A stretch of DNA of 64,000 bases from Plasmopara viticola (taxonomy: Eukaryota > Oomycota > Peronosporomycetes > Peronosporales > Peronosporaceae). The translations under genes were made by a program, and so were the position numbers. Below the pieces are notes generated by a model that had not been told where the DNA came from, ran no database searches, and saw only the letters and a list, made by a program, of their open reading frames with translations. The stretch covers positions 248,001-312,000 of the forward strand of contig MBPM02000033.1 in NCBI GenBank assembly GCA_001695595.3. Direction: 5' to 3'. Below, one piece after another: positions 14,201-26,826 of the stretch. Within the stretch, counting starts at the first letter, position 1, and the number at the start of each line of letters is the position of its first letter.

Positions 14201-14871
14201 CAGTAATCAGGGCTATAAGGAATATAGAATAACGAGTTTTTTTAAATTAGCCTGCAAATAAGTCTATATAATACAGGTGAGATTAGAAGTGCGAACTATA
14301 GCACCTGTCGATTGCCTTAAGACGGAGTAAAGTGTACAGTGGCTCACGAAAAGGTTGCACACCTTCCTCCACGTCTCTCGCAAAAGACTGTATGACAGCG
14401 TCGAGGTCACAACCATAGCTATTAAGCACCAGAGTTTTGAGCTGAAGAAGAAGCTGTCCTTAGAAATTTCGTTCGTTGGCGCCGATTTAAATGACACAAA
14501 CGGCAAGATTAAGAGTCAGAAAAGGCTGAAATCTCTCGAAGTAGATAGCCGGAATACCAGGATAGATCACGTCTGCATCAAGATGTCCTTCGAAAAAGTG
14601 GCTTAAGCTTACAGTACGGCTTGATCCCCGCCTCAGACGTGTCAGTATTGGTATCAGAGGTCACGGCTTGAAATTGTGCGAAACTGGTTATTCAATCATT
14701 GTCGTAATCATGATCCTCTAGCCGATAGTTAAACCAACTTTTGTCGTGACAAGAAAATAAGTGGATAAACATGTGTGTTGTTATAAACTGCAGACATTGT
14801 TATCCTCGAGTCGTGCAGTGACCAACCTCCTGGCTCAAATGGTTAGTTTGATCCGGGCCCTAATTAAGGCT

Positions 14872-14947
14872 GCCAAAGGTAGGTCACTAAAATGGAAGAG
14901 CAATCACACCCAGTGTGACTGCCCCACTAACCGAAAAACCATAAGGT
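14872..14947. repeat. Diverged dispersed repeat, copy B
   Basis: Second copy of the repeat at 11096-11215 and in the same orientation. It shares GCCAAAGGTAGGT at its start, the AATCACAYCCA block, and CACTAAYYGAAAAA...CATARGGT at its end. Confidence 0.5.
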
Positions 14948-17900
14948 ACAATGAGAGGGGTGGGAAACCGGTGACAAAATGAGTCGGGTAGCAACCAGCA
15001 TCCACTCTAGAGACAGCTAATTCACTGCGCGAAGGTTTTTGTCCTGTTGTAGCAGTCAGTCTCTAGGCTTATAATTTGGATCTCTGATTCTCTCGCAAGG
15101 CCGCATCAGCTCTGTGTTTGCCGAAACTAGCAAAAGTTTTTTGTTGCGCTTCAAAAAGATATGCAAAGCACGATACCGTGATAGCGAATGATACGTTTAT
15201 ACAGCCGTGATTTTAAGGTTCCTCGATCTACTCATTGCATCACCATGTAAATTAGGAAAACAAATTCCACATTTTTGAGTTTGTCGCTACTATTTATTTA
15301 ATTAAGAAATGTGTATGCTCTATTCGACCCGTTTGTGAGATACGGATCCGACTCATCCTGCTGAACTGAACATCGATCTGGCTTTGAAGGTGTTGTTATG
15401 ACAGGGCGGGGGCACAAGCATTTTTTGCCTTCCACCTCCAAACGTTGAGCAAATTAAGGCACAAAATATCAATACAATAGAAAGCGCTAGTAACTCACCA
15501 GGTGTTTTCTATCCACTACTCACAAAAAATTAGAGGGGGAGCTCTGTCACTGTGGACTGCTACCATTACCTTAAAAAGTAAATATTTTGCTGGTTGTTTT
15601 CTATTGAGCGGTCTTCGACTAAAGGGAATTGTGTTCTTCGCACAAAATTTTCAAAATAAGCATTTTAGCAGAACAGAGATAGCCACTCATGTGAACACAT
15701 TCGAATTCTTAGGTAGCAAGAGAATGAAATAGATACATCCAAAGTCGATACCTCTCAAATAAATTTCACTTTTGATAATAAGCGACCATCGAGCCTTTAT
15801 TCATCATAACATTTCACCTGGCGGTAGGTAGTGCAGCTTATGCTATTAGCTGCAACCCATTATGTGTAAATTGTTTTGTGATTTCTTTGACAAGATGAAA
15901 CTACGATCTTGTTTTCTTCACTAATGAAAATAAAATTGATGGATTTGTGGAAGGCGTTAGTCTTCTATGCTAGCAACAAAGAATGGACTAAAGCAAAATT
16001 GGGACTGCATTTACCGTTTTTGAATCTTGTCAGCCTTTTTCGATGAACATTCTTCAGCTTTTTCAGTCTACCGTACTCACACGTATTTGTCAAACAATTC
16101 AATTTCTACATCCAGGTAAGGCAGAACGTATCGTCTCAAAGCTCTGAGATTCCCAAACGTTCTGCAAATAATGGAAGTGCAAGCTTAGCGCAAGCGCGTT
16201 CTGTGCTATAAGGAAATTATTGTCTGTACGCCTAATATCGGGTGAAATTGCCCGTGGTGTTGTGTGGCATCCTGATCCTCGTGGTGACAATCAATAGTAC
16301 TTGCTTATGTTTCGTCGTTTCGTCTAAATGCTGGAACACTTTTAGCTTTAACAGTACACTAATGATGTAGACGTGATCGACTTGCTTGTGCGAAAGGTAC
16401 TTGACGAGCTCATGGACCTTCACATTTCGTTGTCGGATGTTGACGAGGTTTGTGATATCGCGTATATAGTACTGAGCGTCTAGGAGATTCGTCATAGTGA
16501 CGGCAGTCGGAGAGAAATCGCTTCTCGTAATATATATGAATGGTCGCGTCATCTCCTTCACGCCACTATGCGTGAATGCAATCCTACTATTCGCTCCAAC
16601 ATATGTAGCGAAACGTTGAGGCCCATCAGCTTGTCAGCACAAATAAGTTGATCACGTTTGAATCGTATTTTAGCCTCCGCTCTAAAATTGTCACAGAACG
16701 CCGTACAACAGCACGGACAAATCCACCCAAAATTACGCGTTTAGAACAGACTTCGTCACAACACCAAATGCGCATGGGCTAAATGTGCACTATTATCAAT
16801 TTTCTTATGTACGTATCGGTGTCTTAGAAATTTGACCCGAGCTGACGTCATATCCGGAGTCTCCGAATGTCTTCTGAGGTGTAACACCCCGCGTCAAGGG
16901 CCTCAATCGAAGCCAAAGCTTGTTTATCAAATCAATCAATGCCAGCATTTAAAGTCTAGTATGTGTGGCGGACATTTGCAAGAAGAAAAGAAGCGCGGCG
17001 AGCCCAACCACGTTGTATGACTTGTTGTATTTGAACAATCGTGTTCCTTGCGCAGCCAAACCAGTCTTTTAACGCACATCATTGTTTGTTGCGGCTGGTA
17101 CCCAATCGTTTAGCGACATCGTAACGCCTGTCAACTGTGTTGTCTTTACTATGACGTGCAATTTTACATGCGCGTCTACTTCTGTAAATTTTCGATCAAG
17201 AATTTGCATTAATTTTAAAATACTTACTTTCTTCTTACAGATCACAATACCGTCACTTTCTTCTAAGTGCCATGCACACTGGATGTGTCACTGCTTTCTC
17301 ATAAGGCATCCCTAATCGCTTTTACAGCAAGACAAATATTTGGTTTTCCTCTAAAAAATACTATTTGGTGCTGATCATCCTTTGAAGACAAAAAGGCGAT
17401 AAGTGGATTCGCTCGCGTGAGTTAGTCGTTAGTATTAAGTGTACTATGCGCTTGAGCACCTCAGTATGGTGTTCGTAATGTCACATGGTCATTTATCTAA
17501 TTTTCGCTCCAAAAGTATTCCTTTAAATACTGGATTCATCAATTTAATTAAGCTTTTGATATAAACAGTAGCCGAAAGAATTGTTGGCAATTCAAGTATT
17601 ATCGAAATGCTTGCCAAAAGTGCTTATACATTAGCCATTGCACGCGACATTATTATGGTGCAGTGGCACAGAGCCATCTTGGCATATGAAGAAACTGAAC
17701 TAGGCAAAAGTTCAACCATGATAAGCGTCATGACAATTATAATTATGCAAGAGTATCGATTTGCTTGCTACCTGTACACGAAATAATGTGCTATTTTGCT
17801 TAGAAAACTAAAAAAATGGTTCGAATGACATGTCAGACAGTAACAACTTTTAAGCTTTACATATCTATCATCACCTTTGTCATGCCGACCGTAAATGGTC

Positions 17901-20049
17901 AGGCCGTGCCCATTGACCTGACTTCTTTGCCATGTATGTAATACTCTAGGCAGGAGAGGCGTGGCGGTTGCTTAATGGCGATGTGATGCGGACTGAATTA
18001 AGCTAGAAAAATGAGCAAAATGCTAGTGCTGGACAGCATGCGTCACCTGCATTATCGACGCAACCAATAACGCAATCATCTTCATTACCTCAAATGCGCG
18101 GCGCCAGATGTTGAAAAGAATGCGATGGAGCCGGATGTTCTCTAGTTTAATATAATTTCCGACGACCTGTCTGGAACATGTAATGAAATTAATACAGTCG
18201 AGAGGCCAGATGTCATTGCGCTAGCTACTTGCTCCAGCTAGAATACCCTGCAGAGAGTGATGAACTCCACTCATTGCTTCAAGGACTGTGCTGCTGCCTT
18301 TTAGCATTTATCTAGTATGTCCTAATTTGTACATTCGCTAAGCTTATTTGAATCAGACTTGCTCTTGTAAATCCGACTAAATACATGAAGCTGGTGCATA
18401 GCAAGCAGAGGTCACTCGCCTCATCTTATAGTCATGCCGCACGGTAAACTTGTCCTTTAAACGGTTTTTCGGGCACATCCCATACAGTGAAAGTAATGTG
18501 TAATCCACGAATAATGACGAAAACTAAGCAAAGTTCGTGCGACAGAATGTAGACCCCGCCGTTAAGGCCTCATAACATTTTATTGTTCTAAATAAGAGGA
18601 CGCATGCGGTCACCGTTGATGCAAATCAGGATGATATAACAAGCATTTTATTTTTTCCCCGGCTATCAAATAAATTGAATCTTTCTAGCATCTGGTACCA
18701 TCTTCAGCTTTCTATCTTCCACTGTACATCCTTCAGTACTGTGGATTCTATGGCGACTGAGTATCTTCGTCGAGGTCACTATCTCGCTCAGATTAAACAA
18801 TTCCAATGCTAAACACTAATTGTGTCAAAAGGACATGATCACTTCGAACTATTCGTCTGTAGATCTCATGCTTAATCTCGATTCCGCTTGACAAGCCGCT
18901 TACCGATAATTCAAAAGAGCTTTGCGTAGTAAACATGTGATTGTTCTGCTGAGAACGTCAAACTAATTTTAGTCTTAGAAAATGTCATCGCTTGAAGGAA
19001 TATTTCTTGAGATTTAGGGACGTGCCGTCTTGCCCCCACACAGTACGTTGCTAATTGAAACACTTCTGGTCGGAATTGTAACTTTCAAATCAGTTTCGCA
19101 TTCTCTTAAGTAATATCAATGCTGTCTCATTTATTTGCGGTCGGCATTGTTTTGAGCAGTAAATGACAAGCCTCGAATAGAAAAACAAGTATACAAGCTA
19201 GCGATATGATAAACGTGCAAGCTTAAGCGCAAGCAAGCGATTCAGACAGGTGGTTAAGGTCTGCGGAAGAAAGAGTATAACAATTATTAAGGCGAAATGA
19301 GCACAATGTATCGAGTATTGATCCACGCGACATTTTTTTAAAGTTGATTGTATACAATCGCGAATCATTCATTAAATCGCAGAGCTTATATATCACACAC
19401 GGGGCTGGGCGACGTAGGTGAACATAGTCGTGGCATTAGAGATAAAGCCTGAAGGCTTTGCTGGCTGGGGTGCTTCGCATCGTACCCCTTTCCGCAAGTA
19501 AGGCACGGCTCTGCTTAGCATGCTCCCATCGCCGCTTCATGGTGTTATTATGCGACACTTACCTTAGTCCGATCACATAGTTGTTGCAGCTGTACATGTT
19601 TTGTTCGGTCTAGATACCTGTACCGATATGCTTTATTCTAATTGACCTTGCTAAACATTTTTTTGAGAGCAGCAAAAGGATTAAGGAAACGTACTGATTA
19701 CCTTTCCATTATCAAAAGCTCACGATGATATCTACACCATCGTGATTTGGCCAACGGTTCTGGCAATTTGAGCTCAAGAGGCGACTTTGCTTTTCCTTTT
19801 GCTGATAAAGTTACATAATTGCGAAGGTGGGGGGGCCTGTTTTTGTATGGAATTTTCGTAGCGCATATGCTTTGCGAACTTCGCATTTAGTGCGACCTCC
19901 CCCACATCCAGTGTAAAAAGTTACCGACCGACGCGCGTCAGCCCTCTCGTCTCTTTCGCTGCGGAACCTTTGACTCTTGCTTGAGTTACTGGTGACGGGC
20001 GACGTGCACTATCATCGTAGCCAGTGTACCCCAGAACCAGACGCAACGA

Positions 20050-23000
20050 ATGGTGACGCATTCACAAGACGCGACACCATCCAAGAGTAAGATGGCTACG
20101 GTCTCGACATCCGATGGCAACACGCCTGTGCGTAACCTGACACAAGACAATAAGAACAAAGAGCAGCCACCAGAGCCCTCTTTTACAATCGAGCAACGCT
20201 GCGTCCTCTGCGGGTTGGGAACTAGCACGTCTGTCCGCTTGGTGCGCTGCAAGAATTGCAGCAGTCATTATCACGCGCATTGCGCTAATCTATCACTTCC
20301 TCCTGAAGATGGCAATCTCTTTTGTCGTCATTCGTGCTATGTAACCCATGCCAAGAAACAACCAACGATAGGTCCTGTCTTTAAAAATGGCGACTACCCT
20401 CTCCTTGCGACCCAGATTCAAAGCGTTTTGCAAGAAAAGTCCGATCGATTACAAGTACGACGACAGTATCTAATGCAAGAAGTCACGGGCTCCAGTGGAC
20501 GGGGCCGCGGACGTGGAAGAATACGAGGACGAACACGTGGGCGAGGAAGAGGACGGGGCCGAGGACGGGCGATAGGAATGAAACGAACGATGCAAGAGGA
20601 TTCTGCGGATGAAAGCAGTCTTCCTTATCTCCGCTTGTCGTCGAGTCATGAAGGACGAGGAGACAGTATTTCAGTATCCAGTGAGGCTAATTCGTACCAT
20701 TCTCGAGCTGCAACGTATTCTGCTGACGATGATTCGATGACAGCGCACGGGAGTATGAGTGCCAACACTTCGCGTCTGGAACCAGATGAACGGATTCTTC
20801 AGTCATCGGCACAAGTTGCATCTCCCACTTTTCGCCGGTCACTGCAAGGATTCAATACAAATCAGGATAGCCACTTTCGCATGGCACCTCAATTGAATCT
20901 ACCGCCGTCGTCGACATTACAACTGACGCGTCAAACTCGTGTCGAGTACTCGGGACTGCCAGTGTCTGATCATTACAGTGCAGATAAATCTCGTTCTCGT
21001 CACGAGTTTTTGTCCCCTCAGTACTCAGTAGCAGGCTCACGACAAGCACAGGAAAACCCGCGCTTGCATCAATTTTACGATAGTCGTTCGATGGGCCATG
21101 TACCGCCGACACAGTCAAGCCAGAACGAGCAACCACCCCTGCAACATAATTTTGAGTCTTCGTATCGTAGCGTTTCAGCTAGTTCGGTATCATCCGCGGC
21201 TTCATATAATCCAGCGTCAAATCCAAGAAATGGCTTGGCGCAAAACTCAAAGAGTGCGACTGCGAACGGTTACGATTCTCAAGGCCAATTTACAACCCAT
21301 CCTTCGTCTCAACTTTCTCTTCGCCGCCACACACCAAACATTCCTTGGCGTAATCCATCAGCATTTCCTGCGGAGATCTACGAACGATTTAACTGTCATT
21401 CAGATGATGCAAATCACGTGTTTCGCATCGATCTGTCGCCAGTGTTTACAGAAAAAGCAATTAAACTGTATCAGGGTGAAATCGACTTTTTTTTTCGATG
21501 CTTCGAGTCGCCAGATGTGAGCTTGGTCGTGAAAGGTATGGGGAGTGAGTTGAATCAATACATTTGGGCGTGGCCATTCATTCTCGAGAGCTGCGGAAAC
21601 GATACACACTTCGCTTTCGACCACTTTCAACTCAAACGAAATACCGAGACGGACATGACGGAGCTAGATTTTGTTGGAAAGCTGCAGTTGTCCATGGCTT
21701 CATTTAATTCGTATTTGGATAAGTATTTATCGAGCGTACCCGGAAAGGACATTGTTGTACTGGAGGACCACGTCACGAAAAAGACGATCACAATTGTAGC
21801 CTCCGAACACATAATTGCGCTCAATAGCTTGGTTCTTGCCAAGTACTGCGCGCAGGTATGCTACCCTATGTCTGAGGAAGCTGTTTAAAGCATTTAATTG
21901 ACATCAGCGAGCTTTCTTGTGTAAAAAACAGCTTTACAACGACCTTATCAAGGGGTTTCAATGGGACGTTTTTGCTGGTGGCATCCACTGCTTGTTGCAA
22001 TATTTGCCTCAAAATAGCTGGCACGATAAATTTTCGAGCCCACGACTGCATTTCAACTTTCCTGGGGCACGGGGCTCATTGGCTGATCCCGGGAACGGCA
22101 CCACTGATACCGCATACCAGGTTGGACTGAAAAAGGAAGAGTGATATTTGTTTAGGCTCTGGCCTAACGTGATTTTGGTGATGGCTAGGTGCTGGTGGGA
22201 TCTCTGGAATTAGTCATTTTTGAGCGTTTTGAACCACAGCTCAAGGCCGATTTCGATCACATTTTACATCGATCAGGATATGATGCAGCAAGGAAGACTA
22301 TGCTTTTAGATGCTCATTTACGCGCCCTTAGGTACATTTGTAATGTATCCGTGACTTGGGATGCTTGCGGATCGATAAGAAATTTTGCTATTGCAGATCA
22401 GCGGGCTTTGCGTTTTCAACAGTACTTTTACAGAATGGAGAGTTTGTTCATGTCAATAAGGTGCGTATCTAGCACAATTTTGCATGAAAATGCGCATACA
22501 AACCCGCGTTACAATGCTCCTCACGTGCTTGGGTTGTTCATATTGGTAATGCTATAGGGTCGTCAACATTTCTGGCGTGTCGTTGAAAAAGAGAGCACCA
22601 ATACATCGGTCAATGCTCCGTGTGTCTTCCTTTCGTGGGAGTGGGTTTACCAGGGTGTGTCGCAACGCGGTATCTCCACAGAATGCTGGGTACGTTTCGA
22701 TATTCGTACCGGCTAAGTGTTGCCACCGAATCTCATTTTTGGTACCGCTATTATCTACGTTAAGTTTGCCATGAAGAATGCGAGTATGTGTTCCGAAGGA
22801 TGGGTATTTGATCCGCGTCGTGCAATTGTCGAAGCTGCCAAGGTGTGCATCTATTTTCGTGTCGTTCTTTGATTATTCGGCTAAAGCATCTTACATTCGA
22901 AATGTCGTAGTGTGGTGTAGCAATCGTGCGTACTGGCCAGTTCTTACGCTCTGCGCTAACATCGGGACGTCCACGCACTCCCCAGTTGTTATCGTTTACA

Positions 23001-23773
23001 GCATCGCCAGCACGTATCGATCGCGGTGTCGTCGCGCAGCGCCAAGCTCAGATGATTCTTTTCTTGGAATCGATATTACCTTGTCTCGACGTGATTGTCG
23101 AAGAAGCCTACGAATTGGGCCTGTCAAATAAGGACGATAGCGAAGAATTTCGCAAAATCTTTGACGATGAAGGCATGTGGCGCACAGTGGACGCTGATTT
23201 GCATTACCCTCCGGCAGACAAGACTGATAACTATTCATGCGGTATCTGCGAACGGGAGATTACCAATTTATACAAGCAATGCCTCGGCTGCACTATTTAC
23301 TCTCGCCGTTGCCAACCTAACATGGCGTACCCTATTTTTCGCATCTGCCTCCGCTGTCACTCACAACCGGAGAAACACCACTTCAAGTCGCGTGCCATCG
23401 CCTCATATTACGACAAGATTCTGAGCTCAGAGGGTCACACAGGTATACTGCCATCCACGCGCCGCTACCAGTCCGTGCGCAGCTATTTTAAATGCCGATG
23501 TGTGCCATCGCTTCGCTGTGCCCATTGTGGTGGATGCGAATCCTGCAGCTGCTTATGCCATACGCTATTTCAGACTCGGTTCCGCTTTACTGCTCCCGGT
23601 ACGCCTTTATATCCCTCCACCTGTAATTGTGCCTCTACTGTTTAGTACTTTTGCTCATGTGTTGCTTTTCGTGCCCAGCAAATTTAGAGAGGCTGCGAGC
23701 TGACGTAGATGCAGTCGTCAAGTACCATCAGCAGCAGCTGCTGCAGCAACAACAACAGCAGCAGCAACGCTAG
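20050..23773 (+). CDS. PHD-like finger / RG-rich / JmjC-like chromatin protein, multi-exon
   Basis: Exon 1 starts at ATG 20050. It encodes a Cys/His zinc finger at about residues 51-104 (RCVLCG...CKNC...HYHAHC...FC..SC), PHD- or RING-like, and an RG-repeat block at about 150-173. A long Ser/Gln-rich linker follows, then a folded region from about residue 435. An ORF stop occurs at 21886-21888, but a strong GTATGC donor at 21856 and a CAG acceptor ending at 21931 splice in phase into an exon beginning LYNDLIKGFQWDVF. Later pieces at 21932-22120, 22189-22460, 22558-22694 and 22926-23597 include GNGTTDTAYQ, CVFLSWEWVYQGV and a Cys-rich module (CGICEREI...CLGC...ICLRCH...CAHCGGCESCSCLC). A last exon ends in a Gln tract. 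The order and motifs resemble JmjC-domain proteins of oomycetes; that match is my recollection, not a search. The expected HxD iron ligands before GNGT are not seen. Middle splice sites are uncertain, so decay is possible. Confidence 0.6.
23729..23767 (+). repeat. CAG/CAA trinucleotide tract encoding poly-Gln
   Basis: Thirteen codons made of CAG, CAA and two CTG encode QQQLLQQQQQQQQ just before the stop codon at 23771-23773 of the PHD/JmjC-like gene. The mix of CAG and CAA suggests an old, stabilised tract. Confidence 0.75.
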
Positions 23774-26700
23774 TGAAAAAGAAAGTCATTTTTTGTTGTT
23801 CACTACACTTTTACTAAAATGTCGGTGTTAGTGCAGTGGAGTGGCTGAAGTAAATAAAAGTTTAAGAACCTATTGTGAAACCTGAGTTTTTGATTTGTAG
23901 TTAGATAAATCAATCAAAAAAATTTTGGGATCCTAATTTTAATAACCAGACTGGTTTAAGTGCCACGTTCGTTACACAAGGCAGCCAGCATCTGCGCTTC
24001 GACAATAAATTGTATGCAAACCTTGCTTCTCGCGTTTGGCGGTGTGACATACAATCAACAATAATCGCATGAGCTTCAATTAGTAACCCAAGTGGATTGA
24101 CCGACGAGTCCAATGTTCGTTGTCATTAAAGCAATGTTTCCAATATGCATGCTGAGAGCTTGTGCAGCTCTTTACAGAGTATACGTTCATTGCAACTACA
24201 GTGCTTCAGTTAGATCAATCATTAAAAAAATACACGGGTCATTGAAGCCGATTTTGCTTATAGACTGCGACAAGACAACGACGACGCGACAAACTTGGTC
24301 CACTTAAATGCAACTGTTACTGTTCTCGTTCAAGATCTCTCTAAAGCAGCTGTATTTTTAGAAAGCTTGCCATACATCAGTGTCGCAGTACGTCATCTGT
24401 GTATTGGCGTCGCTCTACATCATGTTGCGAAGATTGGTGCTCTTTTGCTCACTGTGGCGAGAAGCTTACCAACTTGTGACACAGTCATTGTATATGCATT
24501 GCCAGCAATCATGTTACAACCGGAAAAGCCCGGTTTAGGCTGGCGACGCAACATACATGCTGCTGTGAGCCGCGCGAAGCACGAATGTTACATTGTGAAT
24601 TCGAGACACACTAGTGAAGATTTTTTACTACTACTGTGTCGCACTGTAATTGTTTTCAGGATCCATCAGATTGAATAATTAAAAGAATACGAGGCCTCGC
24701 TAGATTAGTCCGTACGTACATCATCACGTTGCTCAAAGAAAGAGCAAAAAACGGTGTTTTATTTAAGTGGTTGCTTTGAAAAATGCAGCCGTGAGCTCGT
24801 GTATGCCGCTTGCCGTCGTCGCTTCTTTCCTCAATTCTACGTTTTCGGTGCTCAGTCGTAAGCGTTCAAAGCAGCGCTCTGCTAACCTAATACGAGCACC
24901 AGAGTTAATAAATTTCCATATTTCACACGCCACCGCGTCTGGCTTCGCTCGTTACTGAGGACTCGTGCCGTGCCAGTCGTAAATTGCCTTGAAGAATAAA
25001 TTTCTTTAAAACTCATTCTCTACGGTGGCAAGTGTTGTGTGTGGTCCCAAAAACATGACACTTTAATGTCAATTCAGGGCCGCCTCATACATTATTCATG
25101 AAACACCGAGTTGTACGGACAAACTGACATTTGATCTACTGCTGAGCGTGGCTATCTGATAATCGGATTATATTGCAAAAAGGTTGCTGTGAAGCCGTGC
25201 AATATTTCAAGCACAAGCTTTCTAGAGTTTTGACTATGACCCTGTTTTGACGTCTCATACGCATTTCCTGTCCTGAGTATTCGAATTGCGGCGTAGGGAA
25301 AGATAGATCGCATCCACGTCACCATAACTTTTGCCTCATGACAGCGTCTCTTGGCTTAGTCTGCGTCCACAGGTCACAGATACACTTTTATACCAAACAA
25401 CAAAAGTTTTCGCGCGTGAACGCTTAGCTCACGCTTTCGCAGCCGCACAAGCAAGAATAGTGCCGTTTTCTTTGACGACGTTGCACAAAATACGCAGCTC
25501 TAATGGCGTTGCGGGACCTACGATAACCTATCATTTTTTTTGCTCCCAGATTTGTTTAGTCGTCTTGCCTTTGTGACGACGCTGGATTATGAAAGTAAAA
25601 GCATCCTTTTAATATGTAACTGAGTCCGAACTCTTAGTAGGGATTCACCACCCCATAAGCGATAGTATTTTCTTCGTGTCATCTGCTGAGCTAGTGCAAA
25701 ACTTTTAGAAGTAGTTGCAGCCAGCTCATCCATTACTTGGTTTACGTGCCTCGTCTTCCCTGTCTCCATGTCTGTCTGCTTTTTTGTGATATAATTCGAC
25801 AAAAAACGAACGCCAAAAAGCTTAGGTTCTCGAGAAGATTAACTTTGGCGGAATCTTTCGAGAACTTGATGTGTTAAAAGTAAGTCGAATCTGTATCAAA
25901 CTTTGCGAAAAGGACGGCTACTTGTTCAGGCATTTCTTCTTCACGAGTATACAAACGCTATTGTCGTTAATAGACATGTCTACTTCAGACTTTCCCGTTC
26001 AAGACGAGAAATTTGCACTGATCGAGAAGCGTCATGTGTCAAGTCATTAAAATTTACATTTTGCTCGAAGTCGGCTAAATTGAACCCAGAAACTGACATA
26101 TACGAGCTAGTCGTGGTAGCTAAAAGTATTTGGCGATAAGTATTTGTTACAATGAGGCCGATGGTTTTCCGATGTATCCAGGCAGCTGCTCGCGCTCACC
26201 CATCGCTTTTGCCGCTAATTGCTTAGATTTCATTTGATATGCCAAAACAAAGCATTAATCCACTGCTAACACCTTGCAAGCTACTCAAACAAATAATTAG
26301 GATCTATCGTATCGCAAAGAAATCCTGAAAGGATAGGCTAGTGATGACATTTGTGAAATTAATTGCTGATTCTTTAAAAATACTAACATCAGTCAGGCAT
26401 CGTTTTCATGTCTTCCACGGCCATGGAACAACCAAGCAAACTATTGCTACGGTAGTGACAAGCCAAAACAAAGTCGTCGCACTGAATCTAGATTGTCGCG
26501 AGTGCATTTGGCTTTGAAGCCAAAAAATGGGTGTTTAGAGCGTTGATCGGACCTACTGCTGTTAGTATGAAATGGTTGCTATCTACAAGAAGACAAAAGA
26601 CCTAACTAATAAATGTATTATACGATCTCTCCGGTTTGATGCTGAGCTGCTTTTCGCGCATATCGACGGGCCGGTCGGTGAAGATATATAAAATGCTGCA

Positions 26701-26826
26701 TAGTTAGAGTTTATATGCCATATATTGCGGCAAACGTATATGAATCGTCAAGGGGTACATATATTTGTTTACTTCTTTGCAGCAAAGGTATTGAATTTTC
26801 ACCTGTTATATGTATGGGATAAATAA
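23774..26826. other. Intergenic stretch between the JmjC-like gene and the SNF2 pseudogene
   Basis: No intact gene. A frame at 24295-24678 (+) contains GWRRNIHAAVSRAKHECYIV, which resembles motif VI of Upf1-like superfamily 1 helicases (ALTRAKxxxxIVG), but the other helicase motifs are absent, so this is at best a remnant. A frame at 25331-25576 (+) is protein-like without a recognisable domain. Confidence 0.35.

Larger units (their letters stand above)
9890..20049. other. Gene desert continued, upstream of the PHD/JmjC-like gene
   Basis: No convincing gene. Small open frames such as 16232-16561 (-, about 106 residues from the first ATG) and 14355-14606 (+, basic, no ATG at its start) look protein-like in composition but match nothing I know. 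Two diverged copies of a short repeat occur at 11096-11215 and 14872-14947. The remainder is AT-rich with many stops in all frames. Confidence 0.5.

Noticed and set aside
17815..17835. GGTTCGAATG as a tRNA B box
   Set aside because: No A box or foldable cloverleaf could be placed around it.
21917..22144. A separate 75-residue ORF downstream of the PHD-like gene
   Set aside because: It is better read as the next exon of that gene: GTATGC donor at 21856 and CAG acceptor at 21931 join in phase, giving a continuous conserved-looking sequence.
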